Origin: Bacteroides sp.
Lineage (GTDB): Bacteria > Bacteroidota > Bacteroidia > Bacteroidales > Muribaculaceae
Length of the DNA: 33,316 nt
Reading direction: 5' to 3'
Assembly: GCA_014802445.1 (NCBI GenBank)
Contig: JAAVCF010000012.1
Span: forward strand, 122,887-156,202
The notes under the pieces are model-generated. The model was not told where the DNA came from. It did no database searches and was given only the letters and a program-made list of their open reading frames with translations. Below, in pieces: positions 23,149 to 32,119 of this stretch. A program made the position numbers and the translations under genes. Each line of letters starts with the position of its first letter. Within the stretch, counting starts at the first letter, position 1.

Positions 23149-24632
23149 TGGCCCCCGCCGACGATGGTGAGCTGAAGCGGGCCGTGGCCCGAACCATGAA
23201 GTGGAACATCATTGACCGTGTGGCCACTCAGGTGCTCTATGCCGTCACCGGCATAGTCCTCGCCCGCTTGCTCTCGCAGGAAGACTTCGGCCTCGTGGGA
23301 GCCGTCATGGTGTTTCAGGCATTCGCCTCGCTCTTCGTTGACAGCGGCTTCTCCTCGGCGCTCATCCAGCGCAAAAATCCTTCGCATGAGGATTATTCCA
23401 CGGTCTTTTGGTTCAATCTGGGCATGGCCGTAGTGCTCTACGCAATCCTCTGGTTCGCAGCCCCGTGGATTGCTCAGTGGTTTGAGGGCGACATGCGCAT
23501 CGTGCCCCTGGGGCGCGTGATGTTCCTCTCCTTCATTGTCAACGCCGCCTCCATCGTGCAGACCAACAGGCTCATGAAGCGGATGGACACCAAGATGATT
23601 GCCGTGTCAAGCTCGCTGGGCCTCACAGCCGGCGCCGTGGTGGGCATAGCTCTGGCTCTCGGAGGTTTCGGCGCCTGGGCCATCGTGTGGCAAACAATCA
23701 CCATCGGCCTCGTAAAGGGAGCCGTCCTTTGGGCCACGGGCCACTGGCGCCCCCTCATGAGCTTTTCTTTCTCTATCCTCCGGAGCTTTTTCGCCGTGGG
23801 CAGCGGGGTGATGGCAAGCTCGTTTCTCAACACTCTCTTTCAGAACATCTACTCTTTCTTCATCGGCAACCGCGCCGGCCTCGCTTCGCTGGGCTATTAC
23901 ACTCAGGCCGACAAGTGGAGCAAAATGGGGGTTATGTCAATCAGCCAGGTGCTCACATCGTCGTTCCTCCCCGTCCTCTCGAAGTTTCAGGATGACCGCG
24001 AGCGCTTTGCCGCCTCCACGGCCAAGATGAACCGCCTCACGGCCTATCTCCTCTTCCCCGCCATGGGATTCCTCGGCGTGATGGCCACGCCGATTTTCCA
24101 TTCCCTTTTCGGCGCCAAGTGGGACCCCTCGATTGTCCTCTTCCAGATTCTGCTGCTGCGCGGGGTGTTCACGGTTCTGGTGTCGCTTTATAACAACTAC
24201 ATTCTTGCCCTGGGACGCTCGCGCCTGCTGGTGTGGACCGAGGCTCTGCGCGACGGCATAGCGCTGGCGGCCATCATCGTCACTCTCCCCATGATTGCCC
24301 TCTCCTCGCCCGCCGACCCCACTGAGGGCCTCCGCATCTTCCTCATCGGCCAGGTGCTGGCTTCGGCCGTCACATGGGTGGTGACGCTCGTCATCACCGT
24401 GCGCCTCACCGCCCGCTCGGTCCTCAGTTTTGTCCGTGACCTCCTCCCTTACATGGGCCTCACGGCTGTGGCCATGGCTGTGATGGGCCTCCTCCTTGAC
24501 TGGCAGGTGAGCCCGTGGATAGCCGCGGCCGCCCAGCTCGCTGTGGGCGCCGTGATTTATTTCGGTGCTAATGCCGCGTTGGGCTCAAAGATTCAGGCCG
24601 ATGCGCTGGCCATGATTATGCGCCGCCGCTAA
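23148..24632 (+). CDS. Polysaccharide / lipopolysaccharide flippase (MOP superfamily, PST type)
   Basis: The 494-residue protein has about 12-14 membrane segments and the N-terminal WzxC/PST pattern. KWNIIDRVATQVLYAVTGIVLARLLSQEDFGLVG is followed by FVDSGFSSALIQRK, and GYYTQADKWSKMGVMSISQVL is typical of the middle. It probably flips lipid-linked oligosaccharide units across the inner membrane for O-antigen, capsule or exopolysaccharide. No glycosyltransferase genes are adjacent, which is unusual for this family, so its substrate is assembled elsewhere. It begins at the TGA of the DUF2807 gene. The next gene is convergent, 45 bp away. Confidence 0.9.
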   Translation: MAPADDGELKRAVARTMKWNIIDRVATQVLYAVTGIVLARLLSQEDFGLVGAVMVFQAFASLFVDSGFSSALIQRKNPSHEDYSTVFWFNLGMAVVLYAILWFAAPWIAQWFEGDMRIVPLGRVMFLSFIVNAASIVQTNRLMKRMDTKMIAVSSSLGLTAGAVVGIALALGGFGAWAIVWQTITIGLVKGAVLWATGHWRPLMSFSFSILRSFFAVGSGVMASSFLNTLFQNIYSFFIGNRAGLASLGYYTQADKWSKMGVMSISQVLTSSFLPVLSKFQDDRERFAASTAKMNRLTAYLLFPAMGFLGVMATPIFHSLFGAKWDPSIVLFQILLLRGVFTVLVSLYNNYILALGRSRLLVWTEALRDGIALAAIIVTLPMIALSSPADPTEGLRIFLIGQVLASAVTWVVTLVITVRLTARSVLSFVRDLLPYMGLTAVAMAVMGLLLDWQVSPWIAAAAQLAVGAVIYFGANAALGSKIQADALAMIMRRR

Positions 24633-24677
24633 TATCCTTAAAGGCTTGTTATGTCAACTTCCGGGCGCTGATGTCCG

Positions 24678-26279
24678 TCAAAACTTCAGCGCGCCGCCAA
24701 TCATGGCGTTGATGCCTTGGCTCGGCGCCAGGTCAAGCATGCGGGTGGAGCGGTTGAGCAGGTTGTCGCCGCTCACAAACACACTCACACTCTGATTCAG
24801 CGCATAAGCCGCGCGAACGCCTAACAGCGACAGGTTGCCGAGGTTATGCATCTCTGACCCCACGGCCACAAGCCTGTGGGCGCGAAGCTGATAGGTGGCG
24901 GTCAGGTCAAGCCCCGCAAGAGGGGTCACTCGCAGGCGCGCGTCAACCACATGACCGGCGCGGTCACGGTTGTCAATCCATGCTTTGCTCTTCCCGCTCT
25001 GGGCTATGGTGTAGGCCGCGGTCACTTCGGCAAGGCTGCCTATGCGGGCGCCGAGCTCCAGTCCGGCGCGGGCGCCGCTCACGTTGCAGTCCGTCCATGC
25101 CATCCCTCCTTCGCTCCACAGTGTGGGCATCAGCCAGTTGTTGGCCTTGGCCCATCCGCCGTAGATGCGCGCCCACGCGCCGCGGAAGGGGCCCACGGTG
25201 ATGCCGGCGTTGACCGTCAGCGGCACATGGCTCATGCCGTAACAGAGGTAGGGGGCCTGACGCCGGGCAAGCAGCGCCAGATCGGCAAGGGCATTGACAT
25301 GCTCGCCGCCGCCAAGCTCCACATCGATGCCGAACATCGACGAGGGCACCCATGCCATCTTCACATCAGGCGCTATATGGAAGAATTTGCCGCCGCCAAA
25401 GGTCATGTCGATGCGGGGCCCAAGTGTCATTGACAGTGCTCCGGCTCTCAGGCGCCACATCGGGGTGAGGGTAACGGTGCCGCGGGTGTCGGTGTCGCCC
25501 ATGGCTGCGGCGTTGGAGGTCAGCAGGTCAAGGGCCGCACTGAGGCCCAGGTCAGAGGCGTCGGCTATGGCAAACATCCCGTCGCCGCTCACACTCACCC
25601 GGTTCTGCTTCGCACCGTCAAAAGGGGTCACAGGCGACTGCATATAGCCGAACCATCCGTAGCGGGCGCCCACGTTATAGGTCAGCCCTCCCGTGCGGGC
25701 ATGCCAGGCAAGGTCGGCATCCACCCGGGCCGTTGTCTGCCAATAGTCGGCAAGGGGCTGGTTAAACCGCCCGAAGCTCGCCGCCACTCCCCCTTCCAGC
25801 AGGGCGCCGGAGGCAAAGCGGCGCGCGCCGTCAATGCCGAGCGTGCCTTGGCGGTCGCGCCAATATTCGGATGATTGCTTATAGTCGGTGCTGTTCCACT
25901 GCAGCCAGGCGCGCAGGGCGCGGTCATCGCGGTCAATAATGCGATAGCCGGCTGAAAGGTCACTCACAAACAGGGGAGCGCCGAGGCCAAGCGTCAGGTA
26001 ACCGCGGGTGTGAGGGGGCGCCTGAGGGTCGATGCGCTCCACCGGGTCAAGCAGGCGCACGGTGGCGCTCACAGGCAGTGACACGGCACGCTGCGTCGGC
26101 TCAAGGGTGACGGCCTTCACCGGGGGCAAGCTCACCTGTGGGATGAGCGGAAGCCGCCGCGCATCCTGCTCCACAGGGATGATTTCGCGGTCAACGGTAA
26201 TCTCGCGGCTCAGGTCCTGGGCCGCGGCGGGCATGGCGCCAAGCGCCGTCATGAGGGTCAGTATATGCAGTGGTTTCAT
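24678..26279 (-). CDS. Outer-membrane beta-barrel protein, TonB-receptor-like but without plug
   Basis: The 533-residue protein has a signal peptide (about 1-20, ending AMPAAAQ) and an N-terminal proline-rich, extended region (about 25-85: ITVDREIIPVEQDARRLPL). A series of alternating beta strands then runs to the C-terminal Phe (GGALKF). The end VSVFVSGDNLLNRSTRMLD resembles the last strands of TonB receptors, but no plug motifs are found, so active TonB-driven transport is unlikely. Its ATG overlaps the stop of the TPR gene by 4 bp, so they are co-translated. Such TPR/barrel pairs recur in Bacteroidetes; a role in outer-membrane assembly or export is a guess. Confidence 0.75.
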   Translation of the reverse strand: MKPLHILTLMTALGAMPAAAQDLSREITVDREIIPVEQDARRLPLIPQVSLPPVKAVTLEPTQRAVSLPVSATVRLLDPVERIDPQAPPHTRGYLTLGLGAPLFVSDLSAGYRIIDRDDRALRAWLQWNSTDYKQSSEYWRDRQGTLGIDGARRFASGALLEGGVAASFGRFNQPLADYWQTTARVDADLAWHARTGGLTYNVGARYGWFGYMQSPVTPFDGAKQNRVSVSGDGMFAIADASDLGLSAALDLLTSNAAAMGDTDTRGTVTLTPMWRLRAGALSMTLGPRIDMTFGGGKFFHIAPDVKMAWVPSSMFGIDVELGGGEHVNALADLALLARRQAPYLCYGMSHVPLTVNAGITVGPFRGAWARIYGGWAKANNWLMPTLWSEGGMAWTDCNVSGARAGLELGARIGSLAEVTAAYTIAQSGKSKAWIDNRDRAGHVVDARLRVTPLAGLDLTATYQLRAHRLVAVGSEMHNLGNLSLLGVRAAYALNQSVSVFVSGDNLLNRSTRMLDLAPSQGINAMIGGALKF

Positions 26280-29254
26280 TTGAGGCGTTCGTTAATCATG
26301 TCGCGGATGTCGGGTTCATTGCCCGGATAGTTGGCGCGGAGGCTCTTGAGATATTCGTCGGCCTCGAAGCTGTCGCCGCGCTTGCGGAGGATGTCGCTGT
26401 ACACTATGAAACCGCGGGCCAGCCAGTATTGGTGGGGCGGATTGGCGTTGATAAAGGCGTCGGCGGTGGCCGCGGCCTTGCTCAGCTCGCCGTGGCCCAG
26501 CTGTGACTGTGCAAGCGCCACGGCACTCATTGACCCGGCTTCCGTCTCGGGCTTGGCGGCCAGCTCGGCCCATTCGCGGCAGGCCTCGGTGTGGCTGCCG
26601 GTGCGGTCAAGTGACAGGGCGCGCAGATAGCGGGCTTCGAGCAGGCTCTCGGCGGGGGTGGCGGCCGAGGCCATCAGACTCGCCGCGGCGGCCATCACCT
26701 GCTTGTCGCGGCCGAGCTTCGAGGCGCAGCGCATGGCTCCCATCCGCGCTTCATGAAGCATGGCGGGGGTGGAGGCGCTCTTCTCAAGGGTCTCGAAGGC
26801 TTTCAGCGCGTCGGCATATCGGCCTAATGAGCTGTCAGCTTCGCCCTTGATGAGCAGGGCCTGCTCGGCGGCTTCTGAGTTGGGATAGTCCTTCATGATG
26901 CCGGCGGCAAGCTTGGAGGCTTCGCTGGCATGGCCTGAGTTCCAGGCGTTTTCTGCTTTATAGTAGAGGGCTTTGGCGCGGAAGGCTCCGGCGGGATAGC
27001 GGCTCAGGTAGTCGTCAAGGCGCTCTGTCACGCCTCGGGTGGCATAGGATTGCTCGGCGGCTTCAAAAGCGAGGGCATCCATCTCCACGGCGTCGAGGTC
27101 AGGAGCGCCGGGCACTGATTTCACAAAGGCCACATACTCTTCAAGCCGTCCGTCGGCGGCATAGAGGCGCTTGAGGTCGTCGGCGGCCAGGCGCGCTTCA
27201 TCGCTGGCGGGATAGTTGCGTATCACTTCGCGATAGGTGTCGATGGCCTTGGCGCGGTTGTTATTATTGAGGTAGATGAGGGCCAGCTGCAGGTAACCGT
27301 TGCGGCCGGGGGCCGTAGTGGCATGCTCGGCCACGAGGGTGCGATAAGTGGCTATGGCGCCGTTCACATCGCCCAGGGCAGCCTGGCTCTCGGCTTTCTC
27401 AAGCAGTGCCTGAGGCACGAGCCCGGTGTTGGGGAAGCTCTCCGTCAGGCGGTCAATATCGGCAATCTTCCCTTTGTGGTTCCCTTCCAGTCCTTTCACA
27501 ATGGCCAGCTGATAGAGGGAGTAGTCGCCGCTCTGGGGCTGGAGCTCATAGGCTTCGGTGTAGAGCTTGCGGGCCGAGGCGAAGTTCGATGCATAGTAGT
27601 GGCAGTCGGCTTCGCGGTTGAGGATGTCGGCGCGCAGGCGGGGATGCGCCGTGGTGTCGGTTTCTTTGTCGGCTTTGCTGAAGGCGGCAAGGGCCTGCGC
27701 ATATTTCCCGGCCGAAAAACGGGCGTAGCCAAGGTCATAGTAGGCCGTCATCAGGTCGGCGCCGCGGCTGCCGGCGCGCTTAATGTAGGTCTCATAGCGG
27801 CGGGCGGCGCCGTCATAGTCGCCGCGGGTGTAGAGGCAGTCGCCGAGCCACAGATAGCTCTGCGTAAGGATGGATTCGTCATACCCTTTGCCCATTTTCT
27901 CCACTTGCAGCAGCCGGCGCTCGGCCTTGGCGGCGTTGCCTGACTGATATTCGCGGGTGGCGAGCACAAACAGCACTCGCTGCTTGGCCATTTCTATCTC
28001 ATGAGTGGGGCGTTCCACTCGCTCTATTGCCGCAAGGGCGCTGTCATAGTCGTTGTCGGTCATATAGCCGGTCACGATATAGCGCTGCACTTCAGGGGCG
28101 TAGCGTGAGTCGGGGAAGCGGGTCAGGAAGTCCTCGAGCATCCCCACGGAGCTCCCGAAGGGCACACTCCCGCCGGCAATCCTCGCCGCGGCGTAGTTAT
28201 AGAGGGCCGTCTCCTGAACGGTCGGGTCGAAGCTCATCCTGTAGGCTTTCTCGTAGGCAAGGAGGGCGCTGGTGGAGTCGCCGCGGCGTTGGTAGGCCTG
28301 CCCGAGGGTCAGGAAGGCGCTTTGGGCAAGGGCGTCGTCGGCGGGTATCACTCGCTGCAGGAGCTTGATGGCGGCGTCGGTGTTGCCGTTCTTATATTCG
28401 CTCATGCCGAGGATATAGAAGGCCGACGGCGCCGGCTCGGTGGCCATGGCGGCGTATTTCCACAGATATTCGCAGGCTTCGCTCTCGCGCCCGAGGTTGT
28501 AGAGTGATTCGCCGGCCACTCGCAGGGTCTCGGCCGTGAAGGCGGGGTCGGCGTCCTTGGCCGCGAGACAGCGCTGCGCCGTGTCGAGGGCCTGCTGCCA
28601 TTCGCCGCGGGCAAAGCGCATCTGCATTATGTAGTAGGGTGCCGACGAGCCGGGCTCGCCCGTGGGGTTCACACGCTCCATCAGGCTCATGGCGCGGTTA
28701 TAGTCGCCCTGCGCGTAGGCTATGTAGCCTTGATAAAACAGGGCGGCGTTCCCGTAGCGGGATGACCGCTCCAGGCGTGCCATGGCCGCGGCGGCCTGCT
28801 CATAGTCGCCGAGCATCAGGCGGCAGTAGCCGGTGTGGTAGGCATAGTCATCGGCCATGTCGTCGGAGAGCGCTGTGGGGTCAATGCGTGAGTAGGTGGT
28901 GAAGGCTGTCCCCCATTCGCGGCGGTTGAACGCAAGGTCACCCAGCGCCATCAGCGCCAGGTTACGGTGGGCCGACGCGGGATAGTCATCGAGGTATCGC
29001 TCAAGCTGTGCCGCCGCGTCAGGGGCGTTCTGCCGGGCCGACGCAAGGGCCTCGAGCAGCCGGGCCTCTTCAGGGTCGCAGGTTCCCTCAAGGGTCAGGG
29101 CGCGGGCGCTCTGGTCAATGGTTCCGGGATAGTTGTTGTCGGCCCACATCATCAGGCCTCTTGACAGATAGCCCTCAGGGGCTGTCGGCGGTTTCTGAGC
29201 TGATGCCGTGGCGGCAAGCGCCAGCATGGCGGCGATAAGCGGATGACGTTTCAT
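26276..29254 (-). CDS. Large periplasmic tetratricopeptide-repeat protein
   Basis: The 992-residue protein has a signal peptide (about 1-19, LALAATASAQ) followed by TPR units over nearly all of its length. Examples are AALFYQGYIAYAQGDYNRAM, LGDCLYTRGDYDGAARRYE, YDLGYARFSAGKYAQALAAF and ALLIKGEADSSLGRYADALK. No catalytic domain is present, so it is a scaffold for protein-protein contacts in the periplasm or at the outer membrane. It is the first gene of a two-gene operon with the barrel protein (ATGA overlap), and the two products probably interact. The -7 element TAATTTTG lies 7 nt before the ATG, predicting an essentially leaderless mRNA. Confidence 0.9.
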   Translation of the reverse strand: MKRHPLIAAMLALAATASAQKPPTAPEGYLSRGLMMWADNNYPGTIDQSARALTLEGTCDPEEARLLEALASARQNAPDAAAQLERYLDDYPASAHRNLALMALGDLAFNRREWGTAFTTYSRIDPTALSDDMADDYAYHTGYCRLMLGDYEQAAAAMARLERSSRYGNAALFYQGYIAYAQGDYNRAMSLMERVNPTGEPGSSAPYYIMQMRFARGEWQQALDTAQRCLAAKDADPAFTAETLRVAGESLYNLGRESEACEYLWKYAAMATEPAPSAFYILGMSEYKNGNTDAAIKLLQRVIPADDALAQSAFLTLGQAYQRRGDSTSALLAYEKAYRMSFDPTVQETALYNYAAARIAGGSVPFGSSVGMLEDFLTRFPDSRYAPEVQRYIVTGYMTDNDYDSALAAIERVERPTHEIEMAKQRVLFVLATREYQSGNAAKAERRLLQVEKMGKGYDESILTQSYLWLGDCLYTRGDYDGAARRYETYIKRAGSRGADLMTAYYDLGYARFSAGKYAQALAAFSKADKETDTTAHPRLRADILNREADCHYYASNFASARKLYTEAYELQPQSGDYSLYQLAIVKGLEGNHKGKIADIDRLTESFPNTGLVPQALLEKAESQAALGDVNGAIATYRTLVAEHATTAPGRNGYLQLALIYLNNNNRAKAIDTYREVIRNYPASDEARLAADDLKRLYAADGRLEEYVAFVKSVPGAPDLDAVEMDALAFEAAEQSYATRGVTERLDDYLSRYPAGAFRAKALYYKAENAWNSGHASEASKLAAGIMKDYPNSEAAEQALLIKGEADSSLGRYADALKAFETLEKSASTPAMLHEARMGAMRCASKLGRDKQVMAAAASLMASAATPAESLLEARYLRALSLDRTGSHTEACREWAELAAKPETEAGSMSAVALAQSQLGHGELSKAAATADAFINANPPHQYWLARGFIVYSDILRKRGDSFEADEYLKSLRANYPGNEPDIRDMINERLK

Positions 29255-29261
29255 AATTTGA

Positions 29262-29269
29262 CAAAATTA
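29262..29269 (-). promoter_or_regulatory. -7 element of the TPR/barrel operon
   Basis: The minus strand reads TAATTTTG, a perfect TAnnTTTG match ending 7 nt before ATG 29254. It is only 2 bp from the opposing -7 element at 29272, so the two promoters cannot easily be occupied at the same time. Confidence 0.6.
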
Positions 29270-29271
29270 CG

Positions 29272-29279
29272 TATTTTTG
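29272..29279 (+). promoter_or_regulatory. -7 element of the alpha/beta hydrolase gene
   Basis: TATTTTTG is a perfect TAnnTTTG match, 67 nt before ATG 29347, giving a leader of about 60 nt. It is adjacent to the divergent TPR promoter. Confidence 0.5.
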
Positions 29280-29346
29280 TGGAATTCTACGAAACATCCG
29301 CGCCTCTTTAATCGGTGCCACAGTTTCTGCTTATTTTTATTCTGTT

Positions 29347-30642
29347 ATGAAAACGTTCTTTCTCTCATCATTGCTGGCTCTGGGCGCGCTGACCGCTTCC
29401 GCTCAGGTTGCGGGCTCGTGGAGCGGCGTCCTTGAGGCTTCAAAGGAGGTCAAGCTGCCGCTGGTTATTAACATTGCTGACAATGGTGCCGCTTCGCTCG
29501 ACTCGCCTGACCAGGGGGTCTACGGCCTCCCGCTCCTTGTCAATGCCAATATCGGCGACTCGCTCAGTGTGTCGCAGCCGCAGTTGTCGCTCTCTTTTGC
29601 CGGCCGTCTGGTCAAGGGAAAGCTCTCGGGCACTTTCACTCAGGGCGCCCTTTCGCTCCCTCTCACTTTGAAGCCCAAAACCTCGGCTGACAATGCGCCC
29701 AAGCGTCCTCAGACACCCAAGCCCCCGTTCCCCTACTCCACCCGTCCCGTGGCCTTCCTCAACGATGCCGATGGGGCTTCGCTGGCGGGCACGCTCACCC
29801 TGCCTGACGCTCCGGCGCCGGGCACTCCCGTGGTGCTCATGGTCACCGGCAGCGGCACTCAGGACCGCGACGAAACCGTCATGAACCACAAGCCTTTCGC
29901 CGTCATTGCCGACGCTCTGGCGCGTCGCGGCATCGCCTCCCTCCGCTTCGACGACCGCGGCGCCGGCGAGTCAACAGGCCCGCTTGACAGCGTCACCACC
30001 GCCTCCAACACTCGCGACGCCGCCGCCGGCCTCGCCTGGCTCCGCAATCAGGGCTCTTTCGGCAAGGTTGGTGTCCTCGGCCACAGCGAGGGCGGCCGCA
30101 TCGCCTTCGCCCTCCCGGCTGATTTCATCGTAGCGGTAGCCGCCCCGGCTCTGCGTGGCGACTCCATTCTGGCCGACCAGAATCTGTCCATGCTCCTCAG
30201 CAGCGGCGTCCCCATGCAGACAGCCATCGACTATTCCGACGCGCTCTTCCACGTCCTCAACGGCACCCCTGTCGATCAGGCCGTAGCCTCATGGCAGCGC
30301 ACAGCCCTCACCGAGCCCCTCATCGAAAACCTTGAGCGCGTCAGCCTCAAGCACGACCCCTGGATGGATTATTTCGTCAAGGACTCCCCCGCCGCCGACA
30401 TCGCCGCCACCCGCGTCCCCATCCTCGCCCTTTATGGCGACCGCGACTGCCAGGTAACCGCCTCGCTCAACGCCCCCCGCATGCGCGCACTCGCCCCGCA
30501 GGCCGACGTCAGAATCCTCACCGGCCTCAACCACATGATGCAGCACTCGCAAACCGGCCTCCCCGCCGAATACCTCAAAATCGAAGAAACCATTGCCCCC
30601 GAAGCCCTCGACGCCCTCATCACCTTCATCCTCACCCTCTAA
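29347..30642 (+). CDS. Secreted alpha/beta hydrolase with N-terminal beta domain
   Basis: The 431-residue protein has a signal peptide (about 1-19, LTASAQ). A small beta domain (about 20-112, GSWSGVLEASKEVKLPLV) is followed by a proline-rich linker (about 118-130). The alpha/beta hydrolase domain has the nucleophile elbow GVLGHSEGGR (S247), the acid in ALYGDRDCQ (D365 or D367) and the His in LTGLNHMMQ (H396). VTGSGTQDRDE is a probable oxyanion-hole region and FDDRGAGES is conserved in this group. It is an esterase or peptidase-like hydrolase of the type often found in Bacteroidetes periplasm; the substrate is unknown. Extragenic repeats begin 35 bp after its stop. Confidence 0.88.
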   Translation: MKTFFLSSLLALGALTASAQVAGSWSGVLEASKEVKLPLVINIADNGAASLDSPDQGVYGLPLLVNANIGDSLSVSQPQLSLSFAGRLVKGKLSGTFTQGALSLPLTLKPKTSADNAPKRPQTPKPPFPYSTRPVAFLNDADGASLAGTLTLPDAPAPGTPVVLMVTGSGTQDRDETVMNHKPFAVIADALARRGIASLRFDDRGAGESTGPLDSVTTASNTRDAAAGLAWLRNQGSFGKVGVLGHSEGGRIAFALPADFIVAVAAPALRGDSILADQNLSMLLSSGVPMQTAIDYSDALFHVLNGTPVDQAVASWQRTALTEPLIENLERVSLKHDPWMDYFVKDSPAADIAATRVPILALYGDRDCQVTASLNAPRMRALAPQADVRILTGLNHMMQHSQTGLPAEYLKIEETIAPEALDALITFILTL

Positions 30643-30677
30643 TCCCCGCAACCCCGGCCCCGCAACCCGCGTGCCCA

Positions 30678-30748
30678 CAAAATGTAGGGGCGCCCGTTCG
30701 GGGCGCCCGCCCTCCGCGACACCAAAAACGATTGGAACAATCGTAAAA
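30678..30748 (-). repeat. Extragenic palindromic repeat, copy A
   Basis: It begins CAAAATGTAGGGGCGCCCG and contains a GGGCGCCC-GTTCG-GGGCGCCC hairpin and an ACGATTG-GAA-CAATCGT hairpin. On the minus strand the second hairpin is followed by T5, a terminator shape. It is inverted relative to copy E at the window start. A short GCAAACCCGGACCC unit repeats after it. Confidence 0.85.
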
Positions 30749-30782
30749 CCTCGCAAACCCGGACCCGCAAACCCGGACCCCG

Positions 30783-30853
30783 CAAAATGTAGGGGCGCCC
30801 GTTCGGGGCGCCCGCCCTCCGCGACACCGAAAACGATTGGAACAATCGTAAAA
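30783..30853 (-). repeat. Extragenic palindromic repeat, copy B
   Basis: It is identical to copy A except for about one base (ACACCG for ACACCA), and starts 105 bp after it in the same orientation. The near identity suggests recent duplication or gene conversion. It is followed by further CGCAAACCCGGACC units to about 30890. Confidence 0.85.
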
Positions 30854-30908
30854 ACCCGCAAACCCGGACCCCGCAAACCCGGACACGACCATAGGACTCC
30901 CACCCTCC

Positions 30909-30933
30909 ATCGCCGTAAAAAAATTACGGCGAT
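30909..30933. promoter_or_regulatory. 10-bp perfect palindrome at the ATPase promoter (candidate operator)
   Basis: ATCGCCGTAA (30909-30918), spacer AAAAA and TTACGGCGAT (30924-30933) form a perfect inverted repeat, ending 2 bp before the -33 TTG of the ATPase gene promoter. The position suits a repressor or activator site; as RNA it could instead form a hairpin. Confidence 0.5.
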
Positions 30934-30935
30934 AC

Positions 30936-30966
30936 TTGTCTTTGCCATATTTTTGCCCTATTTTTG
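30936..30966 (+). promoter_or_regulatory. Promoter of the ATPase/TOPRIM operon
   Basis: TTG at 30936-30938 and TATTTTTG at 30959-30966 are 20 bp apart. A second TATTTTTG at 30948-30955 lacks a suitable -33. The start codon is at 30986, giving a leader of about 12 nt. Confidence 0.65.
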
Positions 30967-30985
30967 TGGAAATTTACGTCCTATC

Positions 30986-32119
30986 ATGCTGAAACGATTC
31001 AAAGTACGCGGATTCAAATCTTTCGACAAGGAGATTGTCTTTGATTTATCCATGCCCAATTCCTACCTCTTTTTACCCCACTGTGTCAAGGACGGTGTGG
31101 TCCGCAGTGCGGTTATTCATGGCAAAAACGGTGTGGGCAAATCCAACCTCGGACTCGCCATCTTTGACATCTTTGAACAGCTCACCGACTATAAGATTGA
31201 GGACTCTTTATTCATCCCCTACATCAACGCAAACTTGCCCGTTGACAGCGAACGCATAGCCGAGTTTGAATATTTGTTCGGGTTTGACGGCATAGACGTC
31301 TCTTATGCCTATGGCAAAAAATCGCTCAATGAGGTAGTTTATGAAAAACTGTCAATCAACGGCGTTGAAGTCATTTCATCTGACCGCCGTGTTGACAATT
31401 CCTTCACTTGCTCCTTACCCGGCACTGAATCGCTGAAAAAAACCATCTCTGACTCCTCCATTTCGGTCCTGAAGTATATCAAGTCAAACACCGAACGCGA
31501 CGCTTCTATCGAAAACACAGCCTTCAACCGCCTCTTTGAATTTGTCGGCAAAATGCTCTATTTCAAGTGCCTTGACTTTAAGGCTTACATTGCCGAACCT
31601 CCCAAAAACAATAATTATATCACTGACATCATCGAGGCCGACAGGGTGAAGGATCTGGAAAATTTCCTGCGTCAGTGCAAAATCGAAACTCATCTGCGGG
31701 TGGAGGGCGAAGGTAGCCGACGCACCATCGTGAACGTCTACGGCTCAGAGTCGTATCCCCTGGAAGATGTCTGGTCTACAGGCACTTCCGCCCTCACTCT
31801 GTTCTTTAGCTGGGCCACACGCATGGAGAGGTCAGGCGTCAGCTTCCTCTTCATCGACGAGTTTGATGCTTTCTATCATTTCTCTCTGTCGCGCCGTGTC
31901 ATTAAATTTCTGAGGGACTTAACCTCCATTCAGTTTGCCGTCTCCACTCACAATCCCGCCACCATAACCACCTCCCTGTTAAGGCCTGACTGCTATTTCA
32001 TCATGGACCGGGCCGGCATTCTGCCCCTCTCATTACGCACTGACCGTGAGCTCCGTGAGGCGCACAATCTGGAAAAAATGTATAAGGCCGACGCGTTTGA
32101 CCTGTTAGCCGATGAGTAA
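30986..32119 (+). CDS. AAA-type (ABC-like) ATPase, RloA/AriA/OLD-related, probable defence protein
   Basis: The 377-residue protein starts MLKRFKVRGFKSFDKE, the typical opening of SMC/OLD-like ATPases. Walker A is HGKNGVGKSN (K52), a signature-like STGTSALTLFF lies at 264-274, Walker B is FLFIDEFDAF (D291, E292), the H-loop is STHNP (H322), and the C-terminus HNLEKMYKADAF resembles RloA proteins. It would bind and hydrolyse ATP as an assembly with the nuclease-like product of the next gene, with which it overlaps by 8 bp. Such pairs sense phage products and then release or activate a toxic nuclease. The frame is open upstream through the repeats, but ATG 30986 follows the promoter and begins the conserved domain. 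It is lower in GC than the flanking repeats. Confidence 0.85.
   Translation: MLKRFKVRGFKSFDKEIVFDLSMPNSYLFLPHCVKDGVVRSAVIHGKNGVGKSNLGLAIFDIFEQLTDYKIEDSLFIPYINANLPVDSERIAEFEYLFGFDGIDVSYAYGKKSLNEVVYEKLSINGVEVISSDRRVDNSFTCSLPGTESLKKTISDSSISVLKYIKSNTERDASIENTAFNRLFEFVGKMLYFKCLDFKAYIAEPPKNNNYITDIIEADRVKDLENFLRQCKIETHLRVEGEGSRRTIVNVYGSESYPLEDVWSTGTSALTLFFSWATRMERSGVSFLFIDEFDAFYHFSLSRRVIKFLRDLTSIQFAVSTHNPATITTSLLRPDCYFIMDRAGILPLSLRTDRELREAHNLEKMYKADAFDLLADE

Noticed and set aside
30678-30853. Possible CRISPR array (two 71-bp repeats)
   Set aside because: Repeats are too long and hairpin-rich, and the interval is itself made of CGCAAACCCGGACC units rather than unique spacers. No cas gene is present.
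30593-30985. Upstream extension of the ATPase frame into the hydrolase gene and repeats
   Set aside because: It would encode duplicated repeat-derived peptide and lies upstream of the clear promoter and the conserved MLKRFKVRGF start.
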